Assembly: GCF_024347475.1 (NCBI RefSeq)
Contig: NZ_AP025488.1
Location: 744,001-808,000 of the forward strand
Length of the DNA stretch: 64,000 bases
Reading direction: 5' to 3'
From: Vibrio fortis
GTDB lineage: Bacteria; Pseudomonadota; Gammaproteobacteria; Enterobacterales; Vibrionaceae
In this document: in pieces, positions 45,590 to 56,614 of the stretch
Layout of the letters: each line of letters starts with the position of its first letter
Numbering within the stretch: the first letter of the stretch is position 1
Translations under genes and position numbers: made by a program
Notes under the pieces: generated by a model
Seen by the model: only the letters and a program-made list of their open reading frames with translations
The model's database searches: none
What the model was told of the DNA's origin: nothing

Positions 45590-47137
45590 TTAGTGATTAA
45601 ACTGATTCACCAGGCGTTTTAGGCTTTGTAGGTGGGTTGCGAGGGATTCTGCACGTCTCACGGATGTTGAAGAAAGCTCGCGCGTTTCAATAATCGCTTG
45701 CTTGACTCGAACAACATGGTCGTTGATGCCGTGGGTTACTTGCACTTGCTCTTCAATGGCTTGAGAAGTTTGAGCACTTTGCTCGTTGATCGATATAAGA
45801 TCTTGAACAATCGCTTCAAAAGAGGCTCTGCTTTGTTGAGACTTCTCGACACAGACTTCAGAAGAGTGAATGCCTTCCTCGATAAAACGGCCAGTTTGAT
45901 TTACGGTGTTCTGTAAGATCTCAATACGCGAGCGAATCTCTTCAACTGAAGAGCTTGTCTTGCCAGAAAGGGCTCTAACTTCATCAGCAACCACAGCGAA
46001 TCCACGCCCTTGCTCACCTGCTCGCGCCGCTTCTATTGCTGCATTGAGCGCCAGAAGGTTTGTCTGTTCAGCGATACCTTGAATCATAGACAGAATCGCT
46101 TCAATACCATCTACGTCGTTGTACAATTGCTCAAGTGCGGATTTAGAGCCAGTTAAGTGTTCGCTAAGCTCATGGACAGTTTGAGCAGCTTCTTCAACCG
46201 TAGACGCTCCTTGCTGAGCCTGATCTTGCGCGTTAATCGCGAAGTCCGCGCTCTGTTTGGCTTGGTGGGCGACTTCATCTATTGATGCCAACATCTGCTC
46301 CGCAGATACGGCCATTGCGTCGGTAGCGAGATCTTGTTCTCCCAACTCATGATCAATACTTTGGCGATTCGCAAGCTCTTGTTTGGCTGAATCGATCAGG
46401 TCGGTAGACGTTTCTGAAGCTCGAGATGTAACTGCGCGTAGTTCCGCGCTCTTCATCTGCATGGCGAGTTCGATTGGAGATAAATCATCACAATAGCCCG
46501 TATATGGCTTTTCCATGATCGGATTATGGTAGTTATTTTCCGCCAACGCATGGATCGTCGAGAGACGCTGCTTAAACATGACAGCACAGCCTGCTTGAGC
46601 TAAAACAGTGGCCAGCAAAGCGAAAGCAACTATGGTTGTCGGAACGATACCGGATAAGAGTGCTAATCCTAGTACAGCTTGCAGACCGAGCAGTACGTAA
46701 GAGGTGAGAAGCCAACGCATTCTGCGCACTTTAACCTTTCCCGCATGCATTTGAGCATACAGGGCTTTGGCTCGCTCAATTTGGCTGTCGGTTGGTTGCG
46801 TTCGCACGGATTGGTATTCGTGGACAGAGCCATCAGCGTTACGAATCGGTGTAACAAATGCAGAGACCCAATAATGACCCTTATCTTTACACTTGTTCTT
46901 CACCAAACCCATCCAGCTGTTCCCCGATTGGATGTACTCCCACAGCTGAGCAAATGCCGCCTTTGGCATGTCTTTATGGCGAATAAGGTTGTGAGGTTGA
47001 CCTAACAACTCTTGTTCGTTGTAGCCAGCAACATGGTAAAAGTCTTCATTACAATAAGTAATATTACTTTCTGGTGTGGTGGTTGAAATAAGACTATCCG
47101 TATCTGAAAAGCGAACTCGTTCATCATGATTGTTCAT
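45590..47137 (-). CDS. Aer-like chemoreceptor (PAS + membrane anchor + MA domain)
   Basis: 515 residues. An N-terminal PAS domain ('[20 protein letters not shown]', '[20 protein letters not shown]', '[20 protein letters not shown]') matches the Aer type that binds FAD and senses redox. Two closely spaced transmembrane helices (about 144-190) anchor it, so PAS and signalling domains are both cytoplasmic. The hairpin tip of the signalling domain is '[20 protein letters not shown]'. It would act on CheA/CheW to guide energy taxis. No C-terminal CheR-tethering pentapeptide is present. Confidence 0.9.
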   Translation of the reverse strand: MNNHDERVRFSDTDSLISTTTPESNITYCNEDFYHVAGYNEQELLGQPHNLIRHKDMPKAAFAQLWEYIQSGNSWMGLVKNKCKDKGHYWVSAFVTPIRNADGSVHEYQSVRTQPTDSQIERAKALYAQMHAGKVKVRRMRWLLTSYVLLGLQAVLGLALLSGIVPTTIVAFALLATVLAQAGCAVMFKQRLSTIHALAENNYHNPIMEKPYTGYCDDLSPIELAMQMKSAELRAVTSRASETSTDLIDSAKQELANRQSIDHELGEQDLATDAMAVSAEQMLASIDEVAHQAKQSADFAINAQDQAQQGASTVEEAAQTVHELSEHLTGSKSALEQLYNDVDGIEAILSMIQGIAEQTNLLALNAAIEAARAGEQGRGFAVVADEVRALSGKTSSSVEEIRSRIEILQNTVNQTGRFIEEGIHSSEVCVEKSQQSRASFEAIVQDLISINEQSAQTSQAIEEQVQVTHGINDHVVRVKQAIIETRELSSTSVRRAESLATHLQSLKRLVNQFNH

Positions 47138-47571
47138 TACGTACTGCCTTGTATTTGTTATAAGAATTTATTGTTTTATAAGGCGCGTATTATCTTATAA
47201 GTGTCAAATTAATGCCTTATCAATAAATTGACGTCAGTCATTTTTTAACCAATTGAAAATTGATATGAGTTGATCTGGATCAATACGGAAAATATCTAAA
47301 TAAAATATCCGTGAAGTTAATCGATAAATTGAGATTAATTGCCTCTATAAATGGAACCAATATTCCATATTTTTAATCATGTTCGCGCGTTTCCGTTATG
47401 GGGATTTTGGAATAATGCACCACTTTGGAGCATGCTCTGCATCATAATTGGGAGTGTAATTACTTGAACTGTATATAAATTAATCATACAAGTTAATTAA
47501 TCCCCCTCTTTTGTATGTGGTCTATAAATTGCTTTGTTTTATATAGATATAAAATAAAACAAGGAATGTAG
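47138..47571. other. Divergent intergenic region between two chemoreceptor genes
   Basis: 434 AT-rich bp with no ORF. It must hold the promoters of both receptors. An inverted repeat ATGGAA-6-TTCCAT lies at about 47350-47367. I see no sigma-54 (GG-N10-GC) element and no terminator. Confidence 0.45.
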
Positions 47572-49698
47572 ATGAACCTTACGGATCAGGAACGTCATTG
47601 GCTTAAATGGTTTGGCGCAACAGGTAAGATTGCGATGAGAAAGGCCTGTTTTCTAAATCGAACGCGAACTCGGGAATTAGAGCAGACGTTTGAAAGTATT
47701 GCGGAGACACGAGTACAGTTGCTCAACAATTGGGTAAAAAACCAATGGGATTTTCTTGAGGATGCCGCGCTATATGTTGCGAGTAGAACGGAGGAGCAGA
47801 CGACTGAAACTTTACAGCGACTGCTCAATCGCAGCCCAGATATCTCAGAGTTGGCAGTTGTGGATGAAAGAGGCATAACCCAAGCGTCTAGTTACAGCAA
47901 TCATGTCGGATATACCCTCACAGACCCTAAAGCGCTTACTGAAGGCTTAAAAAAGCGTTACTTACATGGGCCATACATTGATGAACGCACGCTAGCCGTC
48001 GGCGCTTCAAGTTCTTCTTTTCATGATCAAGTTACCCTGATGTTCTATGTGCCATTTTCTCGCGAAGACGGCAAGCCTCTGTGTTTGTGTGGTCGAATTC
48101 CTAATGATGTGATTGGCGATATTATTCAGCGTGAAGCTGGGCATATTTATAGTGAGTCGGGGGACAACTATATTTTTATGGTGCAATCGAACCATGACCC
48201 ACGTATTGAGGCTGGAGTTGCACTGTCTCGCTCTCGGTTTGAAGACAATACCTTTTCTCATGGTGAAAACTTAAAGCAGGGGATTAACACGGATTGGGGC
48301 GTGGTGAAGGTTCAGCATCACACCGAGTTTGAAATTCGATTTACAGACCCTGCGACCAAGCAATTACACCCTGGCGTGAGGGAGACGATCAAAAACGGGA
48401 ATAATGTATTTGTTGAGTACCCAGGTTATTCCGACTACAGACATATTCCTGTGATTGGTAAGGGCGTCACGTTTCAGCTCGACGGCTCACCGGATAAGTT
48501 CGGCATGATGTGTGAGTCTGACTTGGAAGAAGTGTATCGAGACCGCAGCCTGAGCTACACCTTATCCAAACATTTTATCGGCAGCATGCTCTTTACTCTT
48601 TTCTTACCACTCTTGCTCACCCATCTGTTTGATTTGTCACCTCTAATTCAAGTCGGCTTGATGTCGTTATGTATGCTGTTGAGCCTTGGTTTGTTTCGAG
48701 CGTTCAGTGCTAAACCTTTGGTCAATAAAATGAGTAAGATGACGATGGTAATGCAGACGCTTGCAGAAGGAGACGGTAATCTTAGTCGCAGACTCGACCC
48801 AACGACTTTTAGTAGCGATGAGTTAGGCAGTTTAGGGCGTTGGACCAATAGTTTTATAGATAACCTCGATGGGATTATCAGTGAACTTATTCACGCAAGC
48901 AGTGAGGTTCGCCAAGTATCGGAATCGATGTTTAGGCGCAGCGTAGTGATGAATCAAGCCAGTGATGATGCCTCTCATTCTCTTCATAACATGTTGGAAT
49001 TGAGCCAACATCAACAGAGTGAGATTACTAACGCGACGGTTTCCGCAACCCAGATGGATACGGTGATGAAGCATGCTGTCGAAAGCGCTGAAGAGGAGTA
49101 CAAACAGGCTGCGCAAGGAATGGAGTCTGTGCGTCATATTGTTGAAAGTTCGGCAACCAGTGTTAATGAAGTGAACAATGAGATGAGTAAAGTCTCAGAT
49201 ATCATCAACATCATTACCGACATTACAGCTCAAACGAACCTGTTAGCACTGAATGCTGCGATTGAATCAGCAAGGGCGGGTGAACATGGCCGTGGCTTCT
49301 CTGTTGTGGCATCAGAAGTGAGAACCTTAGCCGACCGCACTTCGCAAGCGGCCAATCACATTGGGGATCTTATGAAAGAGTTACATGCTAAATCGCGTAG
49401 CGCGGTCGCATCTATGGAACAGGGCGTAGAGAACGTGAGCCGAGGCAACTTGATGGTGGATTCTAGTGCGCGTAGTGAGCAGATGCAGGCCGCCGTCGCC
49501 GAATTGTTTGCGACCATGTCGAAGCTGGATGAGAACAGTCAAGAGAACGGTCACACCGCAGATAAAGCTCAACGTTCGATTTCGGATCTGCAAACCTCGA
49601 CTCAGCAATTGGCACGTCGCGTGACGCTCATGGGGAATGCACTAGGCCGTTTAGAACAACTCATCGGTCGATTCGAAGTAAGTAAAAAAGCGGCTTAA
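47572..49698 (+). CDS. Chemoreceptor with N-terminal PDC-like sensor and mid-protein membrane hairpin
   Basis: 708 residues. There is no N-terminal transmembrane helix: the first 330 residues are a polar sensor resembling a PDC/Cache domain ('[20 protein letters not shown]', '[20 protein letters not shown]', '[19 protein letters not shown]'). Two hydrophobic segments follow (about 335-352 and 358-376), then a HAMP-like region ('[20 protein letters not shown]', '[10 protein letters not shown]') and the MA domain with tip '[20 protein letters not shown]'. With two membrane passes the sensor should be cytoplasmic, which is unusual for a Cache-type domain. ATG 47572 follows AAGGA. Confidence 0.82.
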   Translation: MNLTDQERHWLKWFGATGKIAMRKACFLNRTRTRELEQTFESIAETRVQLLNNWVKNQWDFLEDAALYVASRTEEQTTETLQRLLNRSPDISELAVVDERGITQASSYSNHVGYTLTDPKALTEGLKKRYLHGPYIDERTLAVGASSSSFHDQVTLMFYVPFSREDGKPLCLCGRIPNDVIGDIIQREAGHIYSESGDNYIFMVQSNHDPRIEAGVALSRSRFEDNTFSHGENLKQGINTDWGVVKVQHHTEFEIRFTDPATKQLHPGVRETIKNGNNVFVEYPGYSDYRHIPVIGKGVTFQLDGSPDKFGMMCESDLEEVYRDRSLSYTLSKHFIGSMLFTLFLPLLLTHLFDLSPLIQVGLMSLCMLLSLGLFRAFSAKPLVNKMSKMTMVMQTLAEGDGNLSRRLDPTTFSSDELGSLGRWTNSFIDNLDGIISELIHASSEVRQVSESMFRRSVVMNQASDDASHSLHNMLELSQHQQSEITNATVSATQMDTVMKHAVESAEEEYKQAAQGMESVRHIVESSATSVNEVNNEMSKVSDIINIITDITAQTNLLALNAAIESARAGEHGRGFSVVASEVRTLADRTSQAANHIGDLMKELHAKSRSAVASMEQGVENVSRGNLMVDSSARSEQMQAAVAELFATMSKLDENSQENGHTADKAQRSISDLQTSTQQLARRVTLMGNALGRLEQLIGRFEVSKKAA

Positions 49699-49747
49699 CA
49701 CAGCGGTTTAATATATTTATTCTTCGACAGAATGGGTCGATTCCCTC

Positions 49748-49793
49748 ACACCCACAAGTTATATCACGAGCAGTGGTAACGGCTTGTGGGTGT
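49748..49793. terminator. Inverted repeat between convergent genes, probable terminator
   Basis: ACACCCACAAG and CTTGTGGGTGT pair perfectly over a 24-nt spacer; T-runs on both sides are weak. Confidence 0.5.
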
Positions 49794-49802
49794 CTTCCTT
49801 AC

Positions 49803-50753
49803 TCACTTCTCGACAACACCATACCAAGCATTCTGCTCAGCGAGGCTTTTCAACTTGGCGAGCTCGTTCTGATTCTCTTCAATAAGCCACTCAATGAGAT
49901 CATCGATGACGGCACTCTTGGTATTTTGATGCAGGTAATATGTCCATGCGCTGTGTTGGATTTTTGCGTTTGGCGGGCAGTATAAAAAACCACGCTCCAG
50001 CTCGGGGATGATCAACAGTAGATCCGTGACAGTCACTCCTTGTCCTGAGAGGCATGCATTTAACGCCAAATCAAGAGAGAGGAAGCTGGTGTTTCTGACA
50101 GGAGTCGTTGGAGGGCGCAATACATCAGACAGCCACATCTTCCAGTCGGTATGATCAAGAGTAGGGTGCAACCTTGGTAATGTTAGGATTGAGTCTAAAT
50201 CTAGATCGTCGGTCACTAGGGTGTGCGAACAAACCGGTGCCATAAACTCTTCTCGCAATACGCGAATGCCGGGTTTATTGTCGTAGTGGTTTTTCAGCTG
50301 GGTGTGAAAGACCAATAAATCATAATCGGTATAGTTAAGGGCTTCGTCCTCTTCAATGACGGGAATAATTACGATCTCGTAATCTGGATACCTTTCATTG
50401 AGTTGTCTGACTTTAGAAATCAGTACACGAGTGGCATAGCTTAACGCAGCCTTTATCACGATCCTTTTTTGCTTGGGTTCTTTCCAACTCGCTAATACGG
50501 ATTCAATATTGCCGTAGCCCTCCCGCAGCGCAAGGTATAACTCATTGCCTTGTGGAGTCAGTTCGATAGCGCGATGCTTGCGACGTACAAGCGAAACCTC
50601 TAATTCATCCTCTAACTGTTTTACCTGTCGGCTAACGGCGCTTTGCGTTACGTTGAGCTCATCCGCAGCGAGAGTAAAGCTCATCAGTCGAGCAACAGAC
50701 TCAAATGCTCGGAGTCCATTGTGTGAATAGGGCATGTTTGGATAAGGGGTCAT
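49803..50753 (-). CDS. LysR-family transcriptional regulator
   Basis: 316 residues. The N-terminal winged helix is typical ('LRAFESVARLMSFTLAADEL', 'NVTQSAVSRQVKQLEDELEV', 'RKHRAIELTPQGNELYLALR'), followed by a periplasmic-binding-protein-like effector domain of about 220 residues. The N-terminal pattern with 'PPxxxLRAFE' style spacing is of the GcvA branch. It is divergent from the MATE pump gene with 101 bp between start codons, so it is the likely regulator of that pump. Effector unknown. Confidence 0.87.
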   Translation of the reverse strand: MTPYPNMPYSHNGLRAFESVARLMSFTLAADELNVTQSAVSRQVKQLEDELEVSLVRRKHRAIELTPQGNELYLALREGYGNIESVLASWKEPKQKRIVIKAALSYATRVLISKVRQLNERYPDYEIVIIPVIEEDEALNYTDYDLLVFHTQLKNHYDNKPGIRVLREEFMAPVCSHTLVTDDLDLDSILTLPRLHPTLDHTDWKMWLSDVLRPPTTPVRNTSFLSLDLALNACLSGQGVTVTDLLLIIPELERGFLYCPPNAKIQHSAWTYYLHQNTKSAVIDDLIEWLIEENQNELAKLKSLAEQNAWYGVVEK

Positions 50754-50854
50754 AGATTGCTCGCATGAGTTTTTGGAATACTAGAGTGGCAGATATATCA
50801 ATTGAAGGCTAGCCTTAAAAGCCTTAGGGTTTGTGGAAATCTTAAGAGGCTCTC

Positions 50855-52204
50855 ATGAAAAAAATACTCGCGCTTGCATTCCCACTCATCATTTCACAAC
50901 TAATATCAATGGCATTGGTTCTTACCGACGTGTGGATGATGTCTCGAATTAGCGTATCTGCGCTAGCTGCAGGTGGCTTGGGTGCTTCGATCTATTTCTT
51001 CATCTTTCTTATCGCGAGTAGCACCGTAGGTTGTGTCGCGAACCTGATTGCAATCGCATATGGTCAGCGAGTCGCTCGCCCAGAGTTCGGCAACCAACAG
51101 ATCCGCTTGGCGGTAAAAGGCGCGGTCATGCTTTCGTTTGTGATGAGCGCTGTATTGATGTCTGGCTTCTGGTTTGCACCACAAGTCCTTGAAATGGCAA
51201 AGCAACCGCAGGAGGTCATTACTCTCGCGATGGAATATGTCCATGCTCTTAAGTGGGTGATGCTGCCGTCATTGTTACTGCTGGTGTTGCGTGGCTTAAC
51301 CAGTGCGTTTGGTAACGTTCGCTCTATTTTGATTATGTCTATCGCGACGGTAATTCTGAATGTGCCGGTCAGCTATTTCATGACTTTCAAATTGGGCATG
51401 GGGTTGACGGGGCTAGGTTTAGGGACGGCGATTGCAGCGCTGGTGGTGATGATGGGTTATACGTTCTGGGTATTTCAGCGTGATGAGTTCAAACCATTTG
51501 CGCCATGGCTTCATCTAGATGAGTACTCATTCAAATTGATGGCACCACTGCTATTAATGGGCTTACCTATTGCTGTAGCGGCTATTCTGGAACATGGCCT
51601 TATCTATGGAGGCACCTTAATGGCAGGCACGATAAGTATTGCTTCGCTCGCGTTACATCAGATTCTACTTCAATGCTTGAGCTTTACTTGGAACTTCAAT
51701 TTTGGTTTCTCGCAAGCCGCGGCTATTTTGGTCGGGCGTGACTTCGGCGCAGGCAATATTGAGGGCATTAAGAAGACGTCACTTAAAAGCTTCATTCTTG
51801 TCTCTTTATTGAGTTTAGTTCTGTGTGGTGTCTTTATTGCGTGGCCTGAAGCAATTGCGGCGCTGTTCCAGCTTGATGATGGCACAGATGCGATGTCTAC
51901 TCTACTTACCTCGGTGATTTGGGTGGTTGCTCTTTGCTTTATTGTTGATGCTTGGCAGTTACTGGCTATTAACTTACTGCGTGGAATGAAGATTGTTTCC
52001 ATGCCAACCGTGATGACAGCGATTGGTTACTGGGTGTTTGGCTTGCCAGCAGCATGGTATCTAATGCCTGACTATCAGCTTGCAGGCATTTGGGGTGGCA
52101 TTGGAATTGGCCTTGGTGTCACGGGTATCCTATTGCTTATCCAACTCATGGTTGAGATTAGAAAGCAACGCAGCGTGGGTTGCTCAGCGCAATTAGCGCA
52201 TTGA
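50855..52204 (+). CDS. MATE-family multidrug efflux transporter
   Basis: 449 residues with 12 predicted helices and internal two-fold similarity. Family landmarks: 'LAFPLIISQLISMALVLTDV' at the start, 'GLGASIYFFIFLIASSTVGC', 'RGLTSAFGNVRSILIMSIAT' and the second-half 'FNFGFSQAAAILVGRDFGAG'. MATE pumps export cationic drugs in exchange for Na+ or H+. 'AIAYGQRVARPE' is as in NorM-like members, but subgroup was not resolved. Ends at a strong bidirectional terminator. Confidence 0.9.
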   Translation: MKKILALAFPLIISQLISMALVLTDVWMMSRISVSALAAGGLGASIYFFIFLIASSTVGCVANLIAIAYGQRVARPEFGNQQIRLAVKGAVMLSFVMSAVLMSGFWFAPQVLEMAKQPQEVITLAMEYVHALKWVMLPSLLLLVLRGLTSAFGNVRSILIMSIATVILNVPVSYFMTFKLGMGLTGLGLGTAIAALVVMMGYTFWVFQRDEFKPFAPWLHLDEYSFKLMAPLLLMGLPIAVAAILEHGLIYGGTLMAGTISIASLALHQILLQCLSFTWNFNFGFSQAAAILVGRDFGAGNIEGIKKTSLKSFILVSLLSLVLCGVFIAWPEAIAALFQLDDGTDAMSTLLTSVIWVVALCFIVDAWQLLAINLLRGMKIVSMPTVMTAIGYWVFGLPAAWYLMPDYQLAGIWGGIGIGLGVTGILLLIQLMVEIRKQRSVGCSAQLAH

Positions 52205-52220
52205 TTTAATGAGAACAAAA

Positions 52221-52246
52221 AAAGCCTCTACTGCTGTAGAGGCTTT
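52221..52246. terminator. Bidirectional terminator
   Basis: AAAGCCTCTAC/GTAGAGGCTTT, 11-bp stem and 4-nt loop, between the convergent MATE and giant lipoprotein genes. Confidence 0.85.
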
Positions 52247-52268
52247 ACAGATATCAAACTAATTGTTT

Positions 52269-55200
52269 CTAGTCTTGGACACGAACCATAGCTTCTGGTT
52301 CACGTTTGTCTTTTGATCTGTAGAAAACATTCGCATCGATACTTGGATTCCATGTCCACTCGATTAGATGATTACTCACCCAACCATTGTCGTAAACATC
52401 GTTCCACTCGTAAATTGCGTTCATCTCGGCAAAGCTACAGGTATGGTCGTCTTCTACCAAACACGGTAAATCACTTGGGTATTCATCCCAGCTCAGTTCT
52501 TCAACTTCGTTCCCAAAAGTAATGATCGCACCGCTTTGTGTGTAGGTATAAGTGACAGTCTCCCCATCATCTTCACTCATCCATGTAGTGCCAACGAAGC
52601 TGATCTCTTTCGCGAAAAGATCTTCAATGAACTCTTTACCTTCAGTCTCAGAGTAAAATGCTGGTGAGCTTGTCGCATCTTCTTCAGCATCTTCTCCTGC
52701 TCGTAATAGATTTAGCTTGTCATCACTCATCCATAATGACCACGCCTCGTTTGAGTACTCTGCTCCTGGATAGTTGTATTCGCCGTCATTGTAGTAGTAA
52801 TAACTTGCTTGGTACATTTGTTCGCCATTACTAGCGATATATGGAACAGCAGTGAGTTCGCGTTTCTCCATATAGATTGGGTACCAAATGTGCTCCGTAC
52901 TTAGCCTTGGCTCTGGTACGTAATACCATTTTTGTCCGTATGATAGCGTGTCACCTTCTAAAGCCATTTTTATCAAAGAGGCACTGGTTGGAGAGTTGAG
53001 TTCTTCGCTTTGATCAATATATTGAGTTCTTTTTACTAGCTCATAACCATAAACTGGATTTTCATTGAGATGTAATGATTGATTTGGTTCGATTTCTAAA
53101 TCACGGTCGATAAAGGTACTCAATAAAACATCTTCAAAGTTTGCATCGGTAGACTTTGCAAACACTGCAATATTGTCACCTGCGTAAAGTAACGGCATAC
53201 CTTCTGTGACAGTGGTATCGATATCAATTGCACATTCGTCCGCATCAGTACCATAGCTATCAATTTTACTGAAAATGTCGTAGTTACTAACTGAGTAACG
53301 ACCGTCATCGAATCGCTCATTGATTAAAGCAAAGCTGTATTTCGCTTGCCCTTCATTGGTATAGCCGTATGTGCCTTCATAACCGAGTTGGTCATTCTTA
53401 ACATATCCTAGAGATTCACAGCTTTGTGCGAACCAGATATCAACATCTAAGGGCTCGTTATATTCCATGCTGCGCTTGTTGTGGATGCTTTTAGATTCTG
53501 CATCAATAGAGGTCAGCTCTCCGTTCACATAACCATAGGCGTGGTTTCCCGCCCAGTAGTTTGTGGCTGCTTCTTGGCCGTATAAGAAAGTAACGGGTTC
53601 TGAGGTTGCAATATCAGTTAGAGCATAACCTTCGCCTTGCGCTTTAGTAATGGCCGTTGTCGTCTCTTTTACGAATAGGTGAAGACGTGGCATGTGGCTA
53701 TCTGATTTATCTTCATTCAATATCATCTGCACGGTCATGCCATTGAGTGTCATCTGAACATCATCACCAGCCGTTTTCCATGTACCTGCTGTAACAAAGC
53801 TATCAGCACTTGGACAGCTTGCCCCTTCTTGCTCTGCTTCTGCGAAAGTACCATCAGCTTTTAATTGTGAACCATAACAATATACGACAGTCTTTCCGTT
53901 CTGGTTGCTATGACCATAGCGGTAAGAAGGCTTCGCCATCAATAGTGCGGCCAATGTGTTGGTTGGCTCAGGAACGAATGCAGGCTCTACTTTTGGAAGG
54001 TTGAGCGTAACATCCGCATCGAGAGCCCCATCGCTTGCAACGATAGTAACTTGATAGCCTGTCCCCGATTCTGATGGTGTGCCTGACAAGACCAGAACAT
54101 CACCCGAAATGTTCGCATCTAGGCCAGATAGTGTTGTTGTCGCTTGATAGTTGAGCTCATCTTGTTCTGCGTCAGTGAACAATTCTTTCAGAGAATATGT
54201 CGATGCCGATAACTCGATATCTTGTTCTAGGTACAGTGCGTTAAAGCGTTCTTGCAGTGCTGACTTTTCATCTGTGTTGATAACAGGAGCTGTGTTGGTT
54301 GGTGGATCAATAGGTGTCCAAGCCATAGGTAAAATTTCAGGAAGTTCAAGCTCTGTGGTTGCGCTTAGCTCGCCATCGCTTGCTTCTAAGAGAATTTTAT
54401 AACCAGTACCAGCTTCTACAGGAGTGCCTGTTAAGTGAATAACATCACCGATGACCTTGACCTCTAGGCCAGACGCGTTGGTAGTAGCGCTAACGGTTAG
54501 TTCATCGTTATCTTGGTCTACGAATAGGTCGATGATGTCGATCTGTTGGTCTGTAACTTCTGCTTGTTGAAGAGACAGTTTGTTGACTTCAATTTGAATA
54601 CTATCTTGGCGAGCATGGTCTACCGTAGGTGCATTATTTACTGGAGGTGCTGGGAGTTGAACCTCTGGTAGTCTGAACTGAGCTTGAAGTTTGTTATTGT
54701 CTTCATCTATAGCCGAGATGTATAGTTTGAAACCATCTCCATCAACTTCTGGAGTGCCTGTCAAAGTGACGATGGTTGAATCATCGTTTAAATTTGAAGC
54801 TACACCTGCCAACGTAGTTTCTGCAATGATTGTTAGTTCATCGCCATCTTCGTCATAAAATAACGTCGAAATATCAATAACTTCAGGGTTCATTTCTAAT
54901 CCCTTTGTCAATGACAAGTTATCAAGTACTTCGAACTGAATGTAGCGCATAGTCACAGGGTCAGTGCTTGGTTTAGTATTCAGAGGTTCAATGGTTAATG
55001 AAACCACAGTTCTAACATTACCTACGATCTCACCTTTTGAGTTAATGTCATCGCTTTCAAGCACAATCGAATATTGGCCATTGGTGACTTTAGAGCGCCC
55101 TGATTCATCGTTAACACTTTTTAGGGTTAGTGTGCCGTTTTCAATCGAGACAGAAATATGTTGTTCATCAAGCGCCTCTGTATTTGCAACTCGAACCGCT

Positions 55201-56228
55201 AGCGTTTGGCCTTGTTGGTCTTTATCGGAAAATAGGTTGTTGACGTTTGTATTGAGGCTATGTTCAAAAGCGTGAATAGTGGTTAGAGATAATTCTGAAA
55301 GTTCTTCATTGAGTGCGTCTACTGTATCGCCATCGACCTTGGCTTGGTAGTTGGTCACAGGCGGTTCAACGACAACCTCGCCATCTTTTTCACTCACAGG
55401 GATCACTGGTTTAAAATCTGGGTCGTCGATTTCGGTAGGACTTGCATTGTTAACTGTGTCGACAGCTTGTTCTGTCACTTCTAGAGCAACGCTATCGTAA
55501 TCAACACCTTCATCTTCAGCGTTACTTTTGGTTTCGGTCAGCACTTGAGCCGTTTTGTGCATCTCTTTTGCAAGTTGCTGCTCTTCTGGTGTTGCGGCTG
55601 AATCGTGTTTCAACGCAACATAATCTGCATAGAGATCAATCGTACTTTCACTGTTGGTGGTAACCAAACCGTCCGTACCGTTGAGACCACTGAGCTTCTC
55701 AGCAACCAAAACTTCTGCTTCTTCCTGTGTGTTGCCTTTGTTCATTTCAGCGACGACGAGGTCAGTAAATGGGTTAGCAACGGTTTGGCCTGCAGGAGTT
55801 CGGAACACGATGTTTTTGTCCATAGGCTGGAACTCGTGATCCATGTCGACTGTATAGATACCAGAATCAACACCGAAGTTTGAATTGTCTTCATAAGGTT
55901 GGAGCACTTTAACTACGATAGGGTAGCTTGCAATGCTGCGTTGTTGATCTTGCGTAATCTTACCTTCTAGGTTGAGTTGACCATTTGCGTCGGTCAATAA
56001 AAGTTGCCCGTCGTGTGTTTTGATCTCTTCACCTGAATCACAGACACCGTTTGAATCGACATCAGAACAGACAAGGGCGTTTTTTAGGTATCCGTCCATC
56101 GTTGTGATTACGACACCACCCATTTGCGGGTTATTGCCTGATGAAGGTGAGGAGCTATCGCTACCGCATCCGCTTAATGTGAGCGCCGATAACAGAGAGG
56201 TTGTTAATAGGGTTTTGTTAAAATGCAT
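52269..56228 (-). CDS. Giant lipoprotein with Ig/cadherin-like repeats, 1319 aa
   Basis: From ATG 56228 a lipoprotein signal peptide ends in the lipobox LSGC (Cys near residue 20), then a Ser/Gly linker. A Ca-binding-like loop 'CSDVDSNGVCDSGEE' occurs near residue 55. Residues about 410-780 contain three tandem domains of about 100 residues, each with 'LFxDxDxDELTVxAxT', 'SGLxxxISGDVxxLSGTPxE' and 'GTGYxxxxxASDGxLxAxxxL', typical of cadherin-like/putative Ig modules. The C-terminal 540 residues are acidic and Tyr/Trp rich with no recognised family. A cell-surface or periplasmic adhesion or polymer-binding role is inferred. Monocistronic; acidic overall, suggesting calcium dependence. Confidence 0.75.
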   Translation of the reverse strand: MHFNKTLLTTSLLSALTLSGCGSDSSSPSSGNNPQMGGVVITTMDGYLKNALVCSDVDSNGVCDSGEEIKTHDGQLLLTDANGQLNLEGKITQDQQRSIASYPIVVKVLQPYEDNSNFGVDSGIYTVDMDHEFQPMDKNIVFRTPAGQTVANPFTDLVVAEMNKGNTQEEAEVLVAEKLSGLNGTDGLVTTNSESTIDLYADYVALKHDSAATPEEQQLAKEMHKTAQVLTETKSNAEDEGVDYDSVALEVTEQAVDTVNNASPTEIDDPDFKPVIPVSEKDGEVVVEPPVTNYQAKVDGDTVDALNEELSELSLTTIHAFEHSLNTNVNNLFSDKDQQGQTLAVRVANTEALDEQHISVSIENGTLTLKSVNDESGRSKVTNGQYSIVLESDDINSKGEIVGNVRTVVSLTIEPLNTKPSTDPVTMRYIQFEVLDNLSLTKGLEMNPEVIDISTLFYDEDGDELTIIAETTLAGVASNLNDDSTIVTLTGTPEVDGDGFKLYISAIDEDNNKLQAQFRLPEVQLPAPPVNNAPTVDHARQDSIQIEVNKLSLQQAEVTDQQIDIIDLFVDQDNDELTVSATTNASGLEVKVIGDVIHLTGTPVEAGTGYKILLEASDGELSATTELELPEILPMAWTPIDPPTNTAPVINTDEKSALQERFNALYLEQDIELSASTYSLKELFTDAEQDELNYQATTTLSGLDANISGDVLVLSGTPSESGTGYQVTIVASDGALDADVTLNLPKVEPAFVPEPTNTLAALLMAKPSYRYGHSNQNGKTVVYCYGSQLKADGTFAEAEQEGASCPSADSFVTAGTWKTAGDDVQMTLNGMTVQMILNEDKSDSHMPRLHLFVKETTTAITKAQGEGYALTDIATSEPVTFLYGQEAATNYWAGNHAYGYVNGELTSIDAESKSIHNKRSMEYNEPLDVDIWFAQSCESLGYVKNDQLGYEGTYGYTNEGQAKYSFALINERFDDGRYSVSNYDIFSKIDSYGTDADECAIDIDTTVTEGMPLLYAGDNIAVFAKSTDANFEDVLLSTFIDRDLEIEPNQSLHLNENPVYGYELVKRTQYIDQSEELNSPTSASLIKMALEGDTLSYGQKWYYVPEPRLSTEHIWYPIYMEKRELTAVPYIASNGEQMYQASYYYYNDGEYNYPGAEYSNEAWSLWMSDDKLNLLRAGEDAEEDATSSPAFYSETEGKEFIEDLFAKEISFVGTTWMSEDDGETVTYTYTQSGAIITFGNEVEELSWDEYPSDLPCLVEDDHTCSFAEMNAIYEWNDVYDNGWVSNHLIEWTWNPSIDANVFYRSKDKREPEAMVRVQD

Positions 56229-56614
56229 ATTTTCCAATTTATTCCATTAATTGAATTAGAAGAAATTGGAATGCTATTCCCATTATATAAAAAACAGTGT
56301 TTTATAAATCAGTGTAAATTGACGTGTCGCAAAGAAAAAAACAATCAGTATACTTTGTAAGCAGTTTGTTGTTATCACCCTGTTTAGCTATATAACTTTA
56401 TAGATAATACGTAATTTATTCATATAGTTATGTTCTATTTATACGGCGATTACCATTTAGCTATATTCAGGGGTTATCATTATTGTCTGCTTTGATAACT
56501 AGTGTGACCTGAATCAAGGCTTAAGCAGTTACACCACTTAGACCAACGTCGTACAGAAACCCTTGCCTAAGCTGATTACACTGTAGTGAGAATCCAAGGA
56601 AAGAGGTTGTACAA
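56229..56614. other. Intergenic region upstream of the giant lipoprotein gene
   Basis: 386 bp, AT rich, no ORF with a ribosome binding site. Contains TATAAAA-7-TTTTATA at about 56286-56306 near the lipoprotein start, possibly an operator, and the promoter of the rightward small membrane protein gene. Confidence 0.4.
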
